Assembly (NCBI GenBank): GCA_963576475.1 | Contig: OY754984.1 | Location: 17,645,215 to 17,709,214 of the forward strand | Reading direction: 5' to 3' | DNA length: 64,000 nt | Source of the DNA: Molanna angustata | Taxonomy: Eukaryota; Arthropoda; Insecta; Trichoptera; Molannidae | In this document: piece after piece, positions 22,761 through 32,549 of the stretch | Layout of the letters: each line of letters opens with the position of its first letter | Numbering within the stretch: position 1 is the first letter of the stretch | The notes under the pieces: model-generated | Seen by the model: only the letters and a program-made list of their open reading frames with translations | Databases searched by the model: none | What the model was told of the DNA's origin: nothing | Position numbers and translations under genes: made by a program

Positions 22761-23495
22761 TTTATGCATTGATCTGCTAATTCTTTTGAGGAAGCATATA
22801 ATGGTAATAATAATAATTGAGTGTTTATATTTGTACTGCTTAATTGTTATTAATATCATAAAAAAGTTAAAGTATGAATGAATTTTTTTTTTTTTGCTTA
22901 TTTTCATATAGCTCTTTTTAAACCAAGAGGAAGGCTCATAAATATATTAAACTAATTTAGGCAACTCATGTTTTCTTTAAACACTCTCAATTGAGAAATC
23001 TCCCCGGGATTCATTAGACAAAGATCGTAATATTTAAATCCTCTGAGGAGATTCTAAGGAAGAAATAATGTTTTGCAAATAAGTTTTTAAAGAGAATCCA
23101 AAACGTCAAAAAACGGGATGGTTTTTATGTCCCATATCGGCAGATTTACGCTCATATTTGAGCACTGGAGGGTATTTACTCCGGTTGAGGGTATTAAAAC
23201 TATTGAAATATACAGGTTCAACTTTAGATAGGTAACTATAGGTATGTATACAGGATTGCGGTAAACATTTACTAAAGGTTCTCCAACAACTATTTTATTC
23301 ATACGCCAAGTTCCTCTTTTATTAAGAAAACATAAAAGCATCCTAGATTAATGCCCAACAGGCAGACTTTTACTTTACGTAATATATAAAATTTAATTAT
23401 TATAAACTGTGTTTTGACCAGGCTTGTGTGGCGTGGCAATGGACAGAACGTGTGGCAAGACAGAACTTTGAGAAATGGACACTCGAAATATTTAT
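22761..23495. other. Gene-free stretch
   Basis: AT-rich, with no element or gene identified. Confidence 0.45.
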
Positions 23496-23562
23496 GGCGA
23501 CCTTAAGATATTTTTGTGACAAATTTTTGAACATCTCAATAGAGATGAAGTTGGAATACTAT

Positions 23563-24169
23563 GGCCCGGTATTACAGTCTGAGTTTAAGAGCTAAACTCA
23601 AGCTTTACAAAAATATAGCGTATTACAGTGTCCGTTTAGGCCTAATCTTCCCTCAAATACGTCACTAAAACGACAAATATTTAACTCAACGTTTCTGGCG
23701 GATTAAGTACTTAACGGTGAGTCAACTGTCATTTGCTAGGCAACGCGTGTAGTTTCAGTTTCTATCACTAGAGGCGTTAGGCAATGAGTGTAGTTTCAGT
23801 TTCTATCACTAGATGCGTTAGTTGTATCGACGGTGGCGCCACACAACAAAATAAACTGACAGCCAGTTTGAAACGAACATGGGCATTTAAAAGCATTATT
23901 TTGGTGAAAAAAAATTAATTTATCATGCTGGATAATAAAACAATAGTATTTCAGGTGGTAGCGTCCCGTTTTGTAGTTCGTATTATTTGAGGTTATTTAA
24001 AATTTGACAGATAATAACCACAGAAAAAGTAAAATATTTCTATAATTGATGATTTAGTAACTGACATGTCATATTGCACTGTAATACGGAAATGGATTCA
24101 ATCTCCCCTTAACATTAATCTTGAGTTTAACAAACTCAATGAGTTGAGGGCCGACTGTAATACCGGGCC
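23563..24169. mobile_element. 607-bp MITE with 17-bp perfect TIRs
   Basis: GGCCCGGTATTACAGTC at 23563-23579 and its exact reverse complement at 24153-24169 define the ends. Flanks are TAT on both sides, a probable 3-bp target duplication. Subterminal sequence is rich in GAGTTTA/TAAACTC motifs. A 42-bp direct duplication (GTGTAGTTTCAGTTTCTATC, near 23748 and 23790) lies inside. No coding capacity. A 3-bp duplication suggests a PIF/Harbinger-type parent, but this is inference. Confidence 0.8.
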
Positions 24170-24179
24170 TATAAAATTT

Positions 24180-24745
24180 ATTAATTTATTTGTTTTTTTT
24201 TCTCTCAGAAAGCTACAGTTATAATGATTAATTTTAAAATTGCTCTATTCAATTTAAATTAATGATTATACAGTAATTGATAACACAGTTGAAAACCTCG
24301 TAATAAAATACAAGATAAAAAAAAAGATAATTTAAAAAAATAGATAAAAAAACAAAGATATGCACATATACAGTAAACGAGTATGTTTCAGGATGAGGAA
24401 GAGGGATCTTTAGTGAATGAGGAGGGGATTGTTTGATTGTGTATTAGAGTTTAAGAACATCATTATTTGTTTTTGGTCATGTTGCTAAGTGTCATGAAAA
24501 ATATCTGTATGTTTGAAATGTATATTATAATATCGCTGAATTCTAAACATGGGTGAAAAGTATCTGTAATTACTGTGGCATACTGGTATGTTGAATAAAT
24601 TTTGTGAGCGGGTATGTCTATTCGGTACATGGAGTGATACAGTTTTGAGTATATCAGGGGAATCGATCAAGTTATTGCAAATTTTGTATAGTTATAATAT
24701 TTGGTCAAAGTAAAGTCTCCTGTCCTGCAATCTATTCATGTTGAA
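24180..24745 (-). mobile_element. LINE 3' untranslated region, minus strand
   Basis: Ordered similarity to 4739-5215 (see landmarks there), beginning with an ATTTATTTGT-type tail at the left. No coding sequence remains. It lies inside repeat family A, next to the MITE. Confidence 0.4.
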
Positions 24746-25129
24746 AATTTGGGTTGAACTATTATAATTAAGATAACCAGGAAGTCGAGGCATCTACAGG
24801 GCTAACGACCTGTAATCTGCTGGTTTACGTAATCAATTTGTGCGCAACGTTCACCAATTATATACCTTCTTATTGAGTTCCCTTATCGATGAAAATTTTT
24901 AAATTTCTGTATATTTTAAAAATGAGAAACTGATAGTTAGAAATAAACTGGAAAACGCCATCGCCATCTATGAAGTAACAAAGAAACCTTTTGAAACGCC
25001 ATATTTTAAGAAATCGTTTTTTATTTTTGTAAACAATGAAAGCAACAGTCCTTATATGTGAGGTGACAATGGTCTCGCACAGATGTCACCCCTAAACTGC
25101 TAAACCCCTAAACAAAATATTTATTTATA

Positions 25130-25370
25130 TCTTTATATAATTTATGTACAGGTGTACAAAGGCGGATTTATTGTCATAAGGCGATTTCTTCCAACCAACC
25201 CGAGCAACGGGAAGTCTCTGAAGTTAAATTGGTACAGTATTTATTAAGAAATAAATTGATATTAAAATAAATTATAGGAGTAAAAAAAAACAAAGAAAAA
25301 AAAAGAAAAGAGAGCAAAAAAGATTATTAAAAATAACACTGAACATAGCAATGAGGAAAAGAAAGAGGTT
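25130..25370 (-). mobile_element. LINE-derived 3' end (TTGGAAGAAAT family)
   Basis: The reverse complement aligns over the full length of 3245-3500. It begins CATTGCTATGTTCAGTGTTA, passes GAGACTTCCCGTTGCTCGGG and GGTTGGAAGAAATCGCC, and ends with TAAATTATATAAAGATATAA. Two full-length copies with matching starts suggest a defined SINE-sized element and not random LINE truncation. Confidence 0.65.
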
Positions 25371-25780
25371 ACCGAAGAATATAGAAGAAATTAAGGAAGT
25401 ATTATCAGGAAATATCATTTCGTTCATATCAGTCTTTAGATATTAAACCTTGAGATAATTTAACTTATGATTACATGAAAATAAGTGTCGTTAGACGACA
25501 AAAAGTTGGGCAGACTACATAATGGCAATTGCTGGGAAAAATTTGATTTAGATGGCGCAAGGTAGAGACAGCAACCTGGATGGGGCTTATATCCAGCAGT
25601 TTAAAGATGGCTGAGGAAAATATCAACGATTTCTTAAAGTGCATTGTTGAAAAATTAATGCTTAAACGTAGTATTTTCAAACTATCTTGCTGACTTAGAT
25701 ACATCTGAATTCTGAGCCCAAGAATCCGAATAAGACAGTTTCTCACTGTCTTCGTCTGGATTTTTAAGAAAGTTGGTCTT
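25371..25780. other. Gene-free stretch
   Basis: The 91-codon minus frame 25471-25746 has no recognisable domain. Confidence 0.4.
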
Positions 25781-25784
25781 CTTC

Positions 25785-26125
25785 TTCAGCACTCTGTACT
25801 CCACTGCTGGATATAGGCCTCTTCAATACCCTTCCATTTATTTCTGTCGGTTTCTGCTTGCAGCCAATTTTAACCCCCCCACAGCGGCTATGTCGTTGGA
25901 CCATCTTTTTTGAGGTCTTCTGACGCCTCTCTTGTTTCCCCAATGTTTCCATCTTAATATTTTAGAGGTCCAACCTATAGGGTCATGTATTGCAATATGG
26001 CCCGCCCATCGCCACTTCAATCTTGCAACGCGATCCATGATATCCGCTACTCTGGTTCTCTTCCTAATTTCCTCATTTCTTATTCTATCTCTGGTATAAA
26101 CCAAGCATGGATCTTTCCATGGATC
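25785..26125 (-). pseudogene. LINE reverse transcriptase tail (type Y)
   Basis: Minus frame residues include R-D-R-I-R-N-E-E-I-R-K-R-T-R-V, D-R-V-A-R-L-K-W-R-W-A-G-H-I-A and R-R-P-Q-K-R-W. This is the tail motif (RIRNEEIR..T.V.DI..R...LKW.WAGH) of an abundant insect LINE type. A (GAA)n tail lies at its 3' end near 25780-25790 on the minus strand. The same type is at 26770-27360. One side shows a frame slip near 26105. Confidence 0.7.
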
Positions 26126-26134
26126 GTCAAAGTA

Positions 26135-26260
26135 CACGTAACTTCATGGATCCAAGATATGCCGAGTATTATTGTCGGTAGGTCCACATCTCGAAGGCTT
26201 CCAATCTTTAACGGTCTCTATCAAATATGCACCATGTCTCACAACCTTAAAGCAAACCCT
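26135..26260 (-). pseudogene. LINE reverse transcriptase fragment of a second type (type X)
   Basis: A minus frame reads G-C-E-T-W-C, R-L-E-A-F-E-M-W-T-Y-R. After a frame slip it reads I-L-G-I-S-W. It matches 57364-57870 (G-C-E-T-W-C, R-L-E-A-F-E-M-W-S-Y-R-R-I-L-E-I-S-W) and not the type Y sequence directly downstream. The two LINE types are thus joined here. Confidence 0.55.
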
Positions 26261-26769
26261 AGAGATATCTTTTATAGGTCATCAGAATGAAAATATTATC
26301 AACGTTTGAAGTTTGAATATCGTTGAACTAAAGAGGTTTTTGTTGGTTGTGAGAAATACACAAAGCCGAAACAGTAAATACTTGTGAATGGCCAAAAACA
26401 TCTACTGAAAGCTGTACTTACTAATGGAAGCAAGTTTATCTGAAATTAATCTGTACAAATATCTCCACATTTAGGTACTAGGTACTTCTATAACTTCTTG
26501 CGGTTATTCCCTCATTTCTCCATATCTTTTTATATTATACATCATGCTATAACTACTTTTATGTCTGTTGAATTATACAATTCATATAATAAATGTTGTC
26601 ATAACGGATGTTTTCAATTACCGAAAATCAAATATTGTTTCGAAGGGAACTTTAATCAACTTAAGGGAACTTTCGAGTATTTTCAACATTTATCAACTGA
26701 ATGTTATTTTAAAATTCAGCATAAATTCCCCAGAACAGCCATTTTTTTAAATTACTCCATAATTATGTG
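26261..26769. other. Gene-free stretch
   Basis: AT-rich, with short frames only. Confidence 0.45.
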
Positions 26770-27360
26770 TCTTCTTCTTCTTCTTTAGCCTTCCTCCCTC
26801 CCTGCTCGATGTAGGCCTCTTCCATTTTTTTCCATTCGTCTCTCCCCTTTCGTCTTTTTCGGTGGTCCGATGACATAGTTTAGCAAGCTGAACTATGTCA
26901 TCGAACCACCTTTTGGGGGGTCTTCTGACACTTCTTTTTTCGGTCCAGGGCCTCCACTGTAGGATTCTGGGTGCCCACCTAGTATCCCCCTGTCGAGCCA
27001 TATGCCCAGCCCATATCCACTTCAACTTTGCAATTCGATCCATAATATCTGTGACTCTTGTTCGGCGTCTTATTTCTTAGTTTCTTAATTTATCTCGAAG
27101 GCTCACGCCGAGCATCTTTCTCTCCATGGCCCGCTGCGTGCATTTCAGTTTGTGTATGCTTTTTGTTGTTAGTGTGGTCGTCTCCATGCCATATGTTAAC
27201 ATCGGTACGATACATGTGTCGAACATCTTTCTTTTCAGACATATTGGGATTTCTTTATTTTCAAATAAGTGTTTCAGTTTTCTAAATGCGGCCCAGCCCA
27301 GACCTATGTATTCCTCTTGGTATTTCTGCCGTTTGGTTATTATGGTTATTTGGTAATTAC
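26770..27360 (-). pseudogene. LINE reverse transcriptase tail (type Y), longer copy
   Basis: The open minus frame 26747-27043 reads D-R-I-A-K-L-K-W-I-W-A-G-H-M-A and R-R-P-P-K-R-W-F-D-D-I. Upstream, in shifted frames, are M-L-T-Y-G-M-E-T, E-R-K-M-L-G-V-S-L-R-D and R-R-T-R-V-T-D-I. The YG.ET motif marks the end of the RT thumb. A (GAA)n tail, seen as (CTT)n at 26771, marks the 3' end. Frameshifts and missing N-terminal domains show it is dead. Confidence 0.7.
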
Positions 27361-27479
27361 ATATGTGTCGGAGGATAATAAATCATTTTAGTGCTTTAAG
27401 AGTGGATAAAGTTGAAGTTAATATTGGTGAATTATTAAAATACAAAATTTATTTATTTTTGTATTTTAGTAAGATACAA

Positions 27480-27640
27480 AAATAATAACAAATTTTGGGT
27501 TTCCGATATTTTAAATAACGTATAAACCCTTTTTAACGCACGCGATAGTTACCCTTAATAACACGTAACTTCATAGTGCATTAGGCGGTGCTGATATATC
27601 ATGTTTTCAGTCATTAGATTTAGGGTGATACTATGCCTTC
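27480..27640 (+). repeat. Dispersed repeat family G, copy 1
   Basis: AACAAATTTTGGGTTT, TATAAAC, AATAACACGTA, TTCATAGTG, ATTA.GCGG and ATGTTTTCAGTCA..AGATT recur in order at 62130-62320. No coding sequence. Confidence 0.6.
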
Positions 27641-27660
27641 TTTAGATATTCCTATGGTAA

Positions 27661-27807
27661 CAGCAGCGACAAATAATTCTTAGAAATATTTTGTATAAAA
27701 AGTAACTTGGTTTTATATACACCAATTTTAAAAAAGGATTTTTTTATTGTGCTCCAAATCAGTCCGAGAACAAATTGCTGTTGTAGACACTCTACGACTA
27801 AAATGTG
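27661..27807 (+). repeat. Direct repeat, left copy, flanking a LINE fragment
   Basis: From AACAGCAGCGACAAATAATT to CTACGACTAAAATGTGAAA. It matches 28431-28593 with a few changes and a short indel. Shared stretches include GTAACTTGG.TTTATATA, GTGCTCCAAATCAGTCCGAG and AACAAAT..CTGTTGTAGA. Confidence 0.8.
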
Positions 27808-28430
27808 AAATTCACATACTTGGGATCTCATCTCACGGAATGCAGTGAGGAAGCGGAGGAAATAAAGAAAAGAATTTCAGCAGGTAATAGGACATATTTC
27901 TCCTTGGTGCCAGTGTTTAAGTCTCGAAACGTCCAGAGGAAAACCAAAATTATCCTATACAAGAAAATTATAAGGACTCTGGTTACATACGAGTGCGAGA
28001 CGTTGACACTCACAATAAAATCTGCTGAAGCTTTGGATATATTTGAGAGGAAAGTTCTCCCCCGCATATGTGGACCAGTGAAGGATGGGGAAGAGTGGCG
28101 TATAAGGCAAAACGATGAACTGTACATAATATATGAGTCACCCAATATCTCAACATATATAAGACTATCGAGATTGAGATGAGCTGGAAATGTTCAGAGA
28201 ATGCCAAATATGCGAATTCCTAAGATAATTATGATTGGTCATCCAGGAGGAAGAAGGAAGATAGGAAGACCCAGGTTGTGATGGGAGGACGAGGTGAGGA
28301 GGGATTCAGTACAGCTCTTAAGCGTTACAAACTGGAGGACGGCAGCTGAGGACAGACGGGGTTGGAGGCAGAAGTTGAAGGAGGCCAAGGCTCGAGTCGG
28401 GCTGTAGCGCCATCGAAGAAGAAGAACCAA
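27808..28430 (+). pseudogene. LINE reverse transcriptase tail (type Z) between direct repeats
   Basis: Residues F-T-Y-L-G-S (from 27808), K-R-I-S-A-G-N-R, Y-E-C-E-T, F-E-R-K-V-L-P-R-I-C-G-P and R-L-S-R-L-R end at a stop at 28180-28182. After that stop the frame still reads G-N-V-Q-R-M-P, G-R-R-K-I-G-R-P-R and R-G-W-R-Q-K-L-K-E-A-K-A. This is the YLGS...GNR.Y..L...F....V.R..K..LYK...RP...Y..ET....FERKVLRRI.GP class of RT tail. One stop codon (TGA at 28180, in R-L-R-*-A-G-N) breaks an otherwise well-kept frame. The 5' boundary coincides with the end of the left direct repeat. Confidence 0.75.
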
Positions 28431-28593
28431 ACAGCAGCGGTAAATAATCCATATAAATATTTTGTAAAAAAAGTAACTTGGCTTTATATATATCAATTTT
28501 CAATTAATTTAAAAAAGTATTTTTTCATGTGCTCCAAATCAGTCCGAGAACAAATTTCTGTTGTAGATGCTATTCGACTAAAATGTGAAACAT
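28431..28593 (+). repeat. Direct repeat, right copy, flanking a LINE fragment
   Basis: Second copy of the 27661-27807 sequence, differing at roughly a tenth of positions by eye. Confidence 0.8.
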
Positions 28594-29282
28594 GCACTTG
28601 AGATATTGTAAACTAAATAAGTATATTGCACTATAGAAACATAACGTGCACAAAACACATATTACTTAAAGTCCGCTGTTAAAATCCTCAAACAGCCAGA
28701 CATACCTAATGAAATTTTCATTTCATGTTTATGGTCAAAAGTGCTTGTTTAAGTTGAAAATTACGCCATGCAGTGGACCCTTGGGGTATAAATGGACTAC
28801 GTTTTGAATAATGGATGCAAGTTATGGTGTTGTGTGGATGCTGGATATTATGGCAGTGGTCGTTGCATACAATGTAAAGTTAAATTGTATTATGTGAGAT
28901 GTTTCTTTCGTTATTAGTTTTGTTCATAATTATTCTGCACACTTTATTATATGGAATATTTATTCAAATGATGTAGCCACCGCTGAGATTCCAGAAATCC
29001 TTAATGATTAAGTAGGTATAGCCAAGCTTCCTATAAACTTCTCCTATAACAACTCTGCAACAAAAAAAATTGCATGTTAAAATTAACCAAATTATAGTGA
29101 CTACAAAACTTTTCGTTTTGTGCTACTAAATATTTTGTGCGTTTAGCTAAAAAGTACAGTCATAATTAGATTAATTTTCATTACTGATATCAAAGGTTTG
29201 GCTAAAAACGCATGTAGCCAGTTCGGTCGTCATAATTTTTTTTCAGTGTGTAATGTTTATATTATATATTTATTTATTTATG
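28594..29282. other. Gene-free stretch
   Basis: No element or exon recognised. Confidence 0.45.
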
Positions 29283-29481
29283 TAGTTTCTCGGGCAACTC
29301 AAATAATTATTTAACACGCACCAAATAACAAGTTGCCACATTCTGGAGACTAACGATATTAACCATATCACAGATCCAGACTGAAAACACAATTTTAAAA
29401 ACTGTGTCTCCACCGGGAATCGAACTCGGGACCCTTGGATCAGCAGTCAGATATCTTACTAACTGAGCCATGAAGGCCGAC
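29283..29481 (-). mobile_element. tRNA-derived SINE family 1, copy 4
   Basis: A box GGCTCAGTTAGTAAGATATC and B box GAGTTCGATTCCCGG on the minus strand, with the standard body and AACTTGTTATTTGGTGCGTG. The 3' end is CCCGAGAAAC, as in the other copies. Confidence 0.8.
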
Positions 29482-29501
29482 TGATGTAATTTCGTCACTA
29501 A

Positions 29502-29703
29502 AGGGGGTGAATGCTGCTAACGTACCTATTTTTTAAATTTGATATTGCATCATTAGGTACTACAAAACAAATCATTTTGAAAAAAAAAATACCTTAGTTT
29601 GGATATTAATAATAATAGTTTATTTTTTTTTTAAACGTGTAGATTAGAAATAATGATGGAATATCAAATTGAAAAATAGGTACATTGGCAGCAGTCGCCC
29701 CAT
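29502..29703. mobile_element. Short foldback MITE (deletion derivative of the 690-bp family)
   Basis: The left end GGGGGTGAATGCTGCTAACG then TACCTATTTTTT is inverted at the right (AAAAATAGGTACATTGGCAG, then CAGTCGCCCC). The same ends, with the same interior ATCATTTTGAAAAAAA and TTTGGATATTAATAA, belong to the 690-bp element at 52767-53456. TAA flanks both sides (29499-29501 and 29704-29706). Confidence 0.75.
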
Positions 29704-29706
29704 TAA

Positions 29707-30415
29707 GTTTGTTCATACTCAAAAGATTATTCATTAATAGATGAAGTTAAATTAAATCTTCAGTAGAGTAAGTAAAAGAGTATATCAGGTTTTATACTTT
29801 TTGAGATCGATAAATTAAATAATCCCCTTTGTTACTGTTCAGGATTTTTAATTTAAATATTATAAAAAGAACAAATAAATGGCTTTGTATTAGTTAAGAA
29901 GATTAATCATGAATTTTATTTTCTATGGCTTTTGTAAAAAAATATTCGATTTTCGTTATAATATTTTTGAGTATGACATGGAATATTGGGTATTTCTGCT
30001 GCTCTCAATATTCACTATAATTATCCATTTCCATAAGATGTTTTAGATCTGTATAATTTTCCTTAAAACATTTCAAAGCGAATCCTTACAAGTCCAAATC
30101 TCCTCATCTTCAGAGAATCCGTTCTGTTGTGACATCATATTGAATACATATCCTTTGATAATTTATAGTTGGTAATTACAAGTTTAAGGTTTCGTCCTTT
30201 ATTAATTTCTTCCAAAATAAATGAATTTCTTCACGAATAATCCACACCAGTTTTCAAATATGCTTTTAAATGAAATTAATATAAATGTTATTTTTTTTAT
30301 GACCTACCAAATTCCGCGGACATAAAACCAAACCCTGTGGAACACCGAATTTAATACCTACAACTCTTAATAACTTATTTGAAAATTGTTTCATGTTTTA
30401 GGATGCCTATATATG
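29707..30415. other. Gene-free AT-rich stretch
   Basis: Nothing recognised. Confidence 0.5.
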
Positions 30416-30417
30416 TA

Positions 30418-32103
30418 GGGGCAAGTGGTGTACCTATGAACGGGTGTACCTTCGAACAATTGCTATATCTAAAAAAACCCTGTGAATAATAACATGAAAA
30501 TCCTCATTATTGATAGTTTTTATCATACTGCTAACACTGCTGTGTTCTCTAGTGTCAATGATCAACTAAGTGTGTTTTGTGATTTAAAAAAGTTTTTCAT
30601 CATTAAAAGTAAGTTTTTTCAAAATTTTCCATAGTTTTTTTTTGATATTTTTTTTATAATTTCAACTATTGTTTTATTTCACACAATTATGTGTACAATC
30701 ATCTACTTTTTACCGAAAACACCAATTTGAATAACATAACCTAAATATTTGTTATTAAATTTTAAATGAAAAATCTCTATGTGTGTACCTTTGAACACAT
30801 CAATAAGTGTACCTTTGAACGCTGTTCGAAGGCACACTCAGATCTTTTTATAAGTAAAACAATATTTTAATATTTTGATATCTTTTATATTTTAGTGTCT
30901 AGAAGCAAATCAGGTGTTAAAAGATCTCCCGCATCGACAGAATTCTTAGACAGAGTTGTAGAAGAATGTCGAAAAGGGTTGTCTGTCAAAAAAGCTGCAG
31001 AAAAATGTGATTTATAACCAACCACAATTTTCAAGTACTGCAAGAGAACATCATTTGTCATGAAGCTAATGAGTCACAAAGCAATGTTTTAAATCAACCA
31101 CCTTATGATACAAACGGATTGTCAATTCCATCAACCAGTAAAGGCCCTTAATTATTTTCTCCTTAAATCATTTGTCCATTCCATAAGGCCTCACCAAGAA
31201 ATGGAAATACAGAATACTAACTGATACACCAGAAAAAACGCTCTATTAGATAAAGCGTCAAAATAAATAAGACGATCACCAGTTACCTGATTAAAGTTCG
31301 ATATTATTCTAGAATAAAAAAAAAATTCAAAAAAACAAGATTAGAAGAATGAATGACATCACATTCATTAAATGTGGAGCCTGAGAATGCGTAAAAACCA
31401 GATCTCTACACCGTAAAACATGTAATTTATATTTTCATAAGACTTGTATTCCTAAATGTTATGAAAGAAATATTTTAGATGAACAAGACAATGATTTATT
31501 TATCTACCACAAATGCTTTGTAATATCAAACGAAGATAGTGACTGTAGGTTCTGACTTGAAGTATATAAATTACTTAAAATTGCTTCACTCTTTTACCAA
31601 ATATTTTTTAAAAAACTCTTGTCACTACTCTTAGTAAAACTTGTAATTTATTTTTTATATGTCGACCAAAATTTAAGCCTTTTAGATTCTATAGGTACCT
31701 AACGTACACAATATTATTGGGCAAAACTATTTGTATTTTAAATAAAGTTTAAGATATTTACATTGTCTTTTTTATTCCGTGAATTGATTTCATCATAAAT
31801 ACTATCAATTGACAACATTTCAAATCGATCCGATTCTTATTTAATACTGTTCGAAGGTACACACCGTACTGTTCAGAGGTACACACTAGTAGTGTACCTC
31901 TGAACAAAAATGAATGTTTTAACATTTTTCTATTTTTTATTTAAAATAATTGCAATGAAGTAAAATTATGTATATTAATGAAAAGTAGAAATGTTATTTT
32001 ATAAAATAAATTATTTATTTTACGCGCCCTGTAAGCCGAAACTGTGAAATCTACGTTTAAAGATAAAAAAATGTAAATTGTTCGAAGGTACACTACTTGC
32101 CCC
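30418..32103 (+). mobile_element. pogo-like DNA element 2 with decayed transposase ends
   Basis: The TIRs GGGGCAAGTGGTGTACCT and, at the right, its inverted near-copy (one mismatch) are flanked by TA on both sides (30416-30417, 32104-32105). About nine copies of GTGTACCTTCGAAC-like subterminal repeat occur, in both orientations, clustered near 30430-30460, 30780-30835, 31850-31915 and 32080-32095. A plus-strand remnant near 30895-31060 reads T-E-F-L-D-R-V-V-E-E-C, G-L-S-V-K-K-A-A-E-K-C, then T-T-I-F-K, like a Psq-type helix-turn-helix. Near 31357-31540 a frame reads C-G-A-*-E-C, then C-N-L-Y-F-H-K-T-C and H-K-C, a PHD-like Cys/His pattern. The ~300-residue DDE catalytic core is missing. Confidence 0.75.
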
Positions 32104-32451
32104 TATTTTCAAATTAAAGAGTTCTTTATCGTTTCAGAAAAAACAATATGCCTATTTGTTAGTTGAGTATGTTCTCTTAAATGTGATATTAGGTATATCG
32201 TGAAATATTTTAAATGTTGGATACTTCAATTACTTTTCATAATATTAAAAGTCTAACTGGGGTATTATAAGAAACATGAACTATTTTCCGTTACCCTACA
32301 GAAAATATTACTTAATCCAATTAATTATATAGATGGGGCAATGGCAAAACAGCTGATGCGCTTGATTATTAATGTTAACTTTTGATTTATAACATACCTA
32401 GTAATTGTTATTACGTCTAAACATGTGAAATAATGATTTATATTTCATATA
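32104..32451. other. Spacer with one satellite-like motif
   Basis: ATGATTTATATTTCATATAC at 32431-32450 is the satellite core motif, so the satellite sequence seems to begin before the retroposon tail at 32452. Confidence 0.45.
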
Positions 32452-32512
32452 CCTGAATGGTTGGAAGAAATTTCCTAATGGCAATAAGCCCGCCAGTGTA
32501 CAATATATTTGT
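32452..32512 (+). mobile_element. LINE-derived 3' tail core
   Basis: TGGTTGGAAGAAATTTCCTA, then ATGGCAATAAGCCCGCCAGT and GTACA. It lies between the first satellite-like motif and the main array. Confidence 0.6.
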
Positions 32513-32549
32513 TTATATTATCTACAGAAAGATGAAGGATGAAATATGA

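Larger units (their letters stand above)
23500..25095 (+). repeat. Dispersed repeat family A, copy split by two insertions
   Basis: The left piece (to 23562) reads ACATCTCAATAGAGATGAAG then TTGGAATACTA. The right piece (about 24750-25095) resumes with AACCAGGAAGTCGAGGCATC, TACAGGGCTAACGACCTG, GCGCAACGTTCACCAATTAT, CAATGAAAGCAACAGTCCTT and GTCACCCCTAAACTGC. In the copy at 63241-63655 these two pieces are only ~15 bp apart. Between them lie a MITE (23563-24169) and a LINE 3' UTR (24180-24745). Confidence 0.65.
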
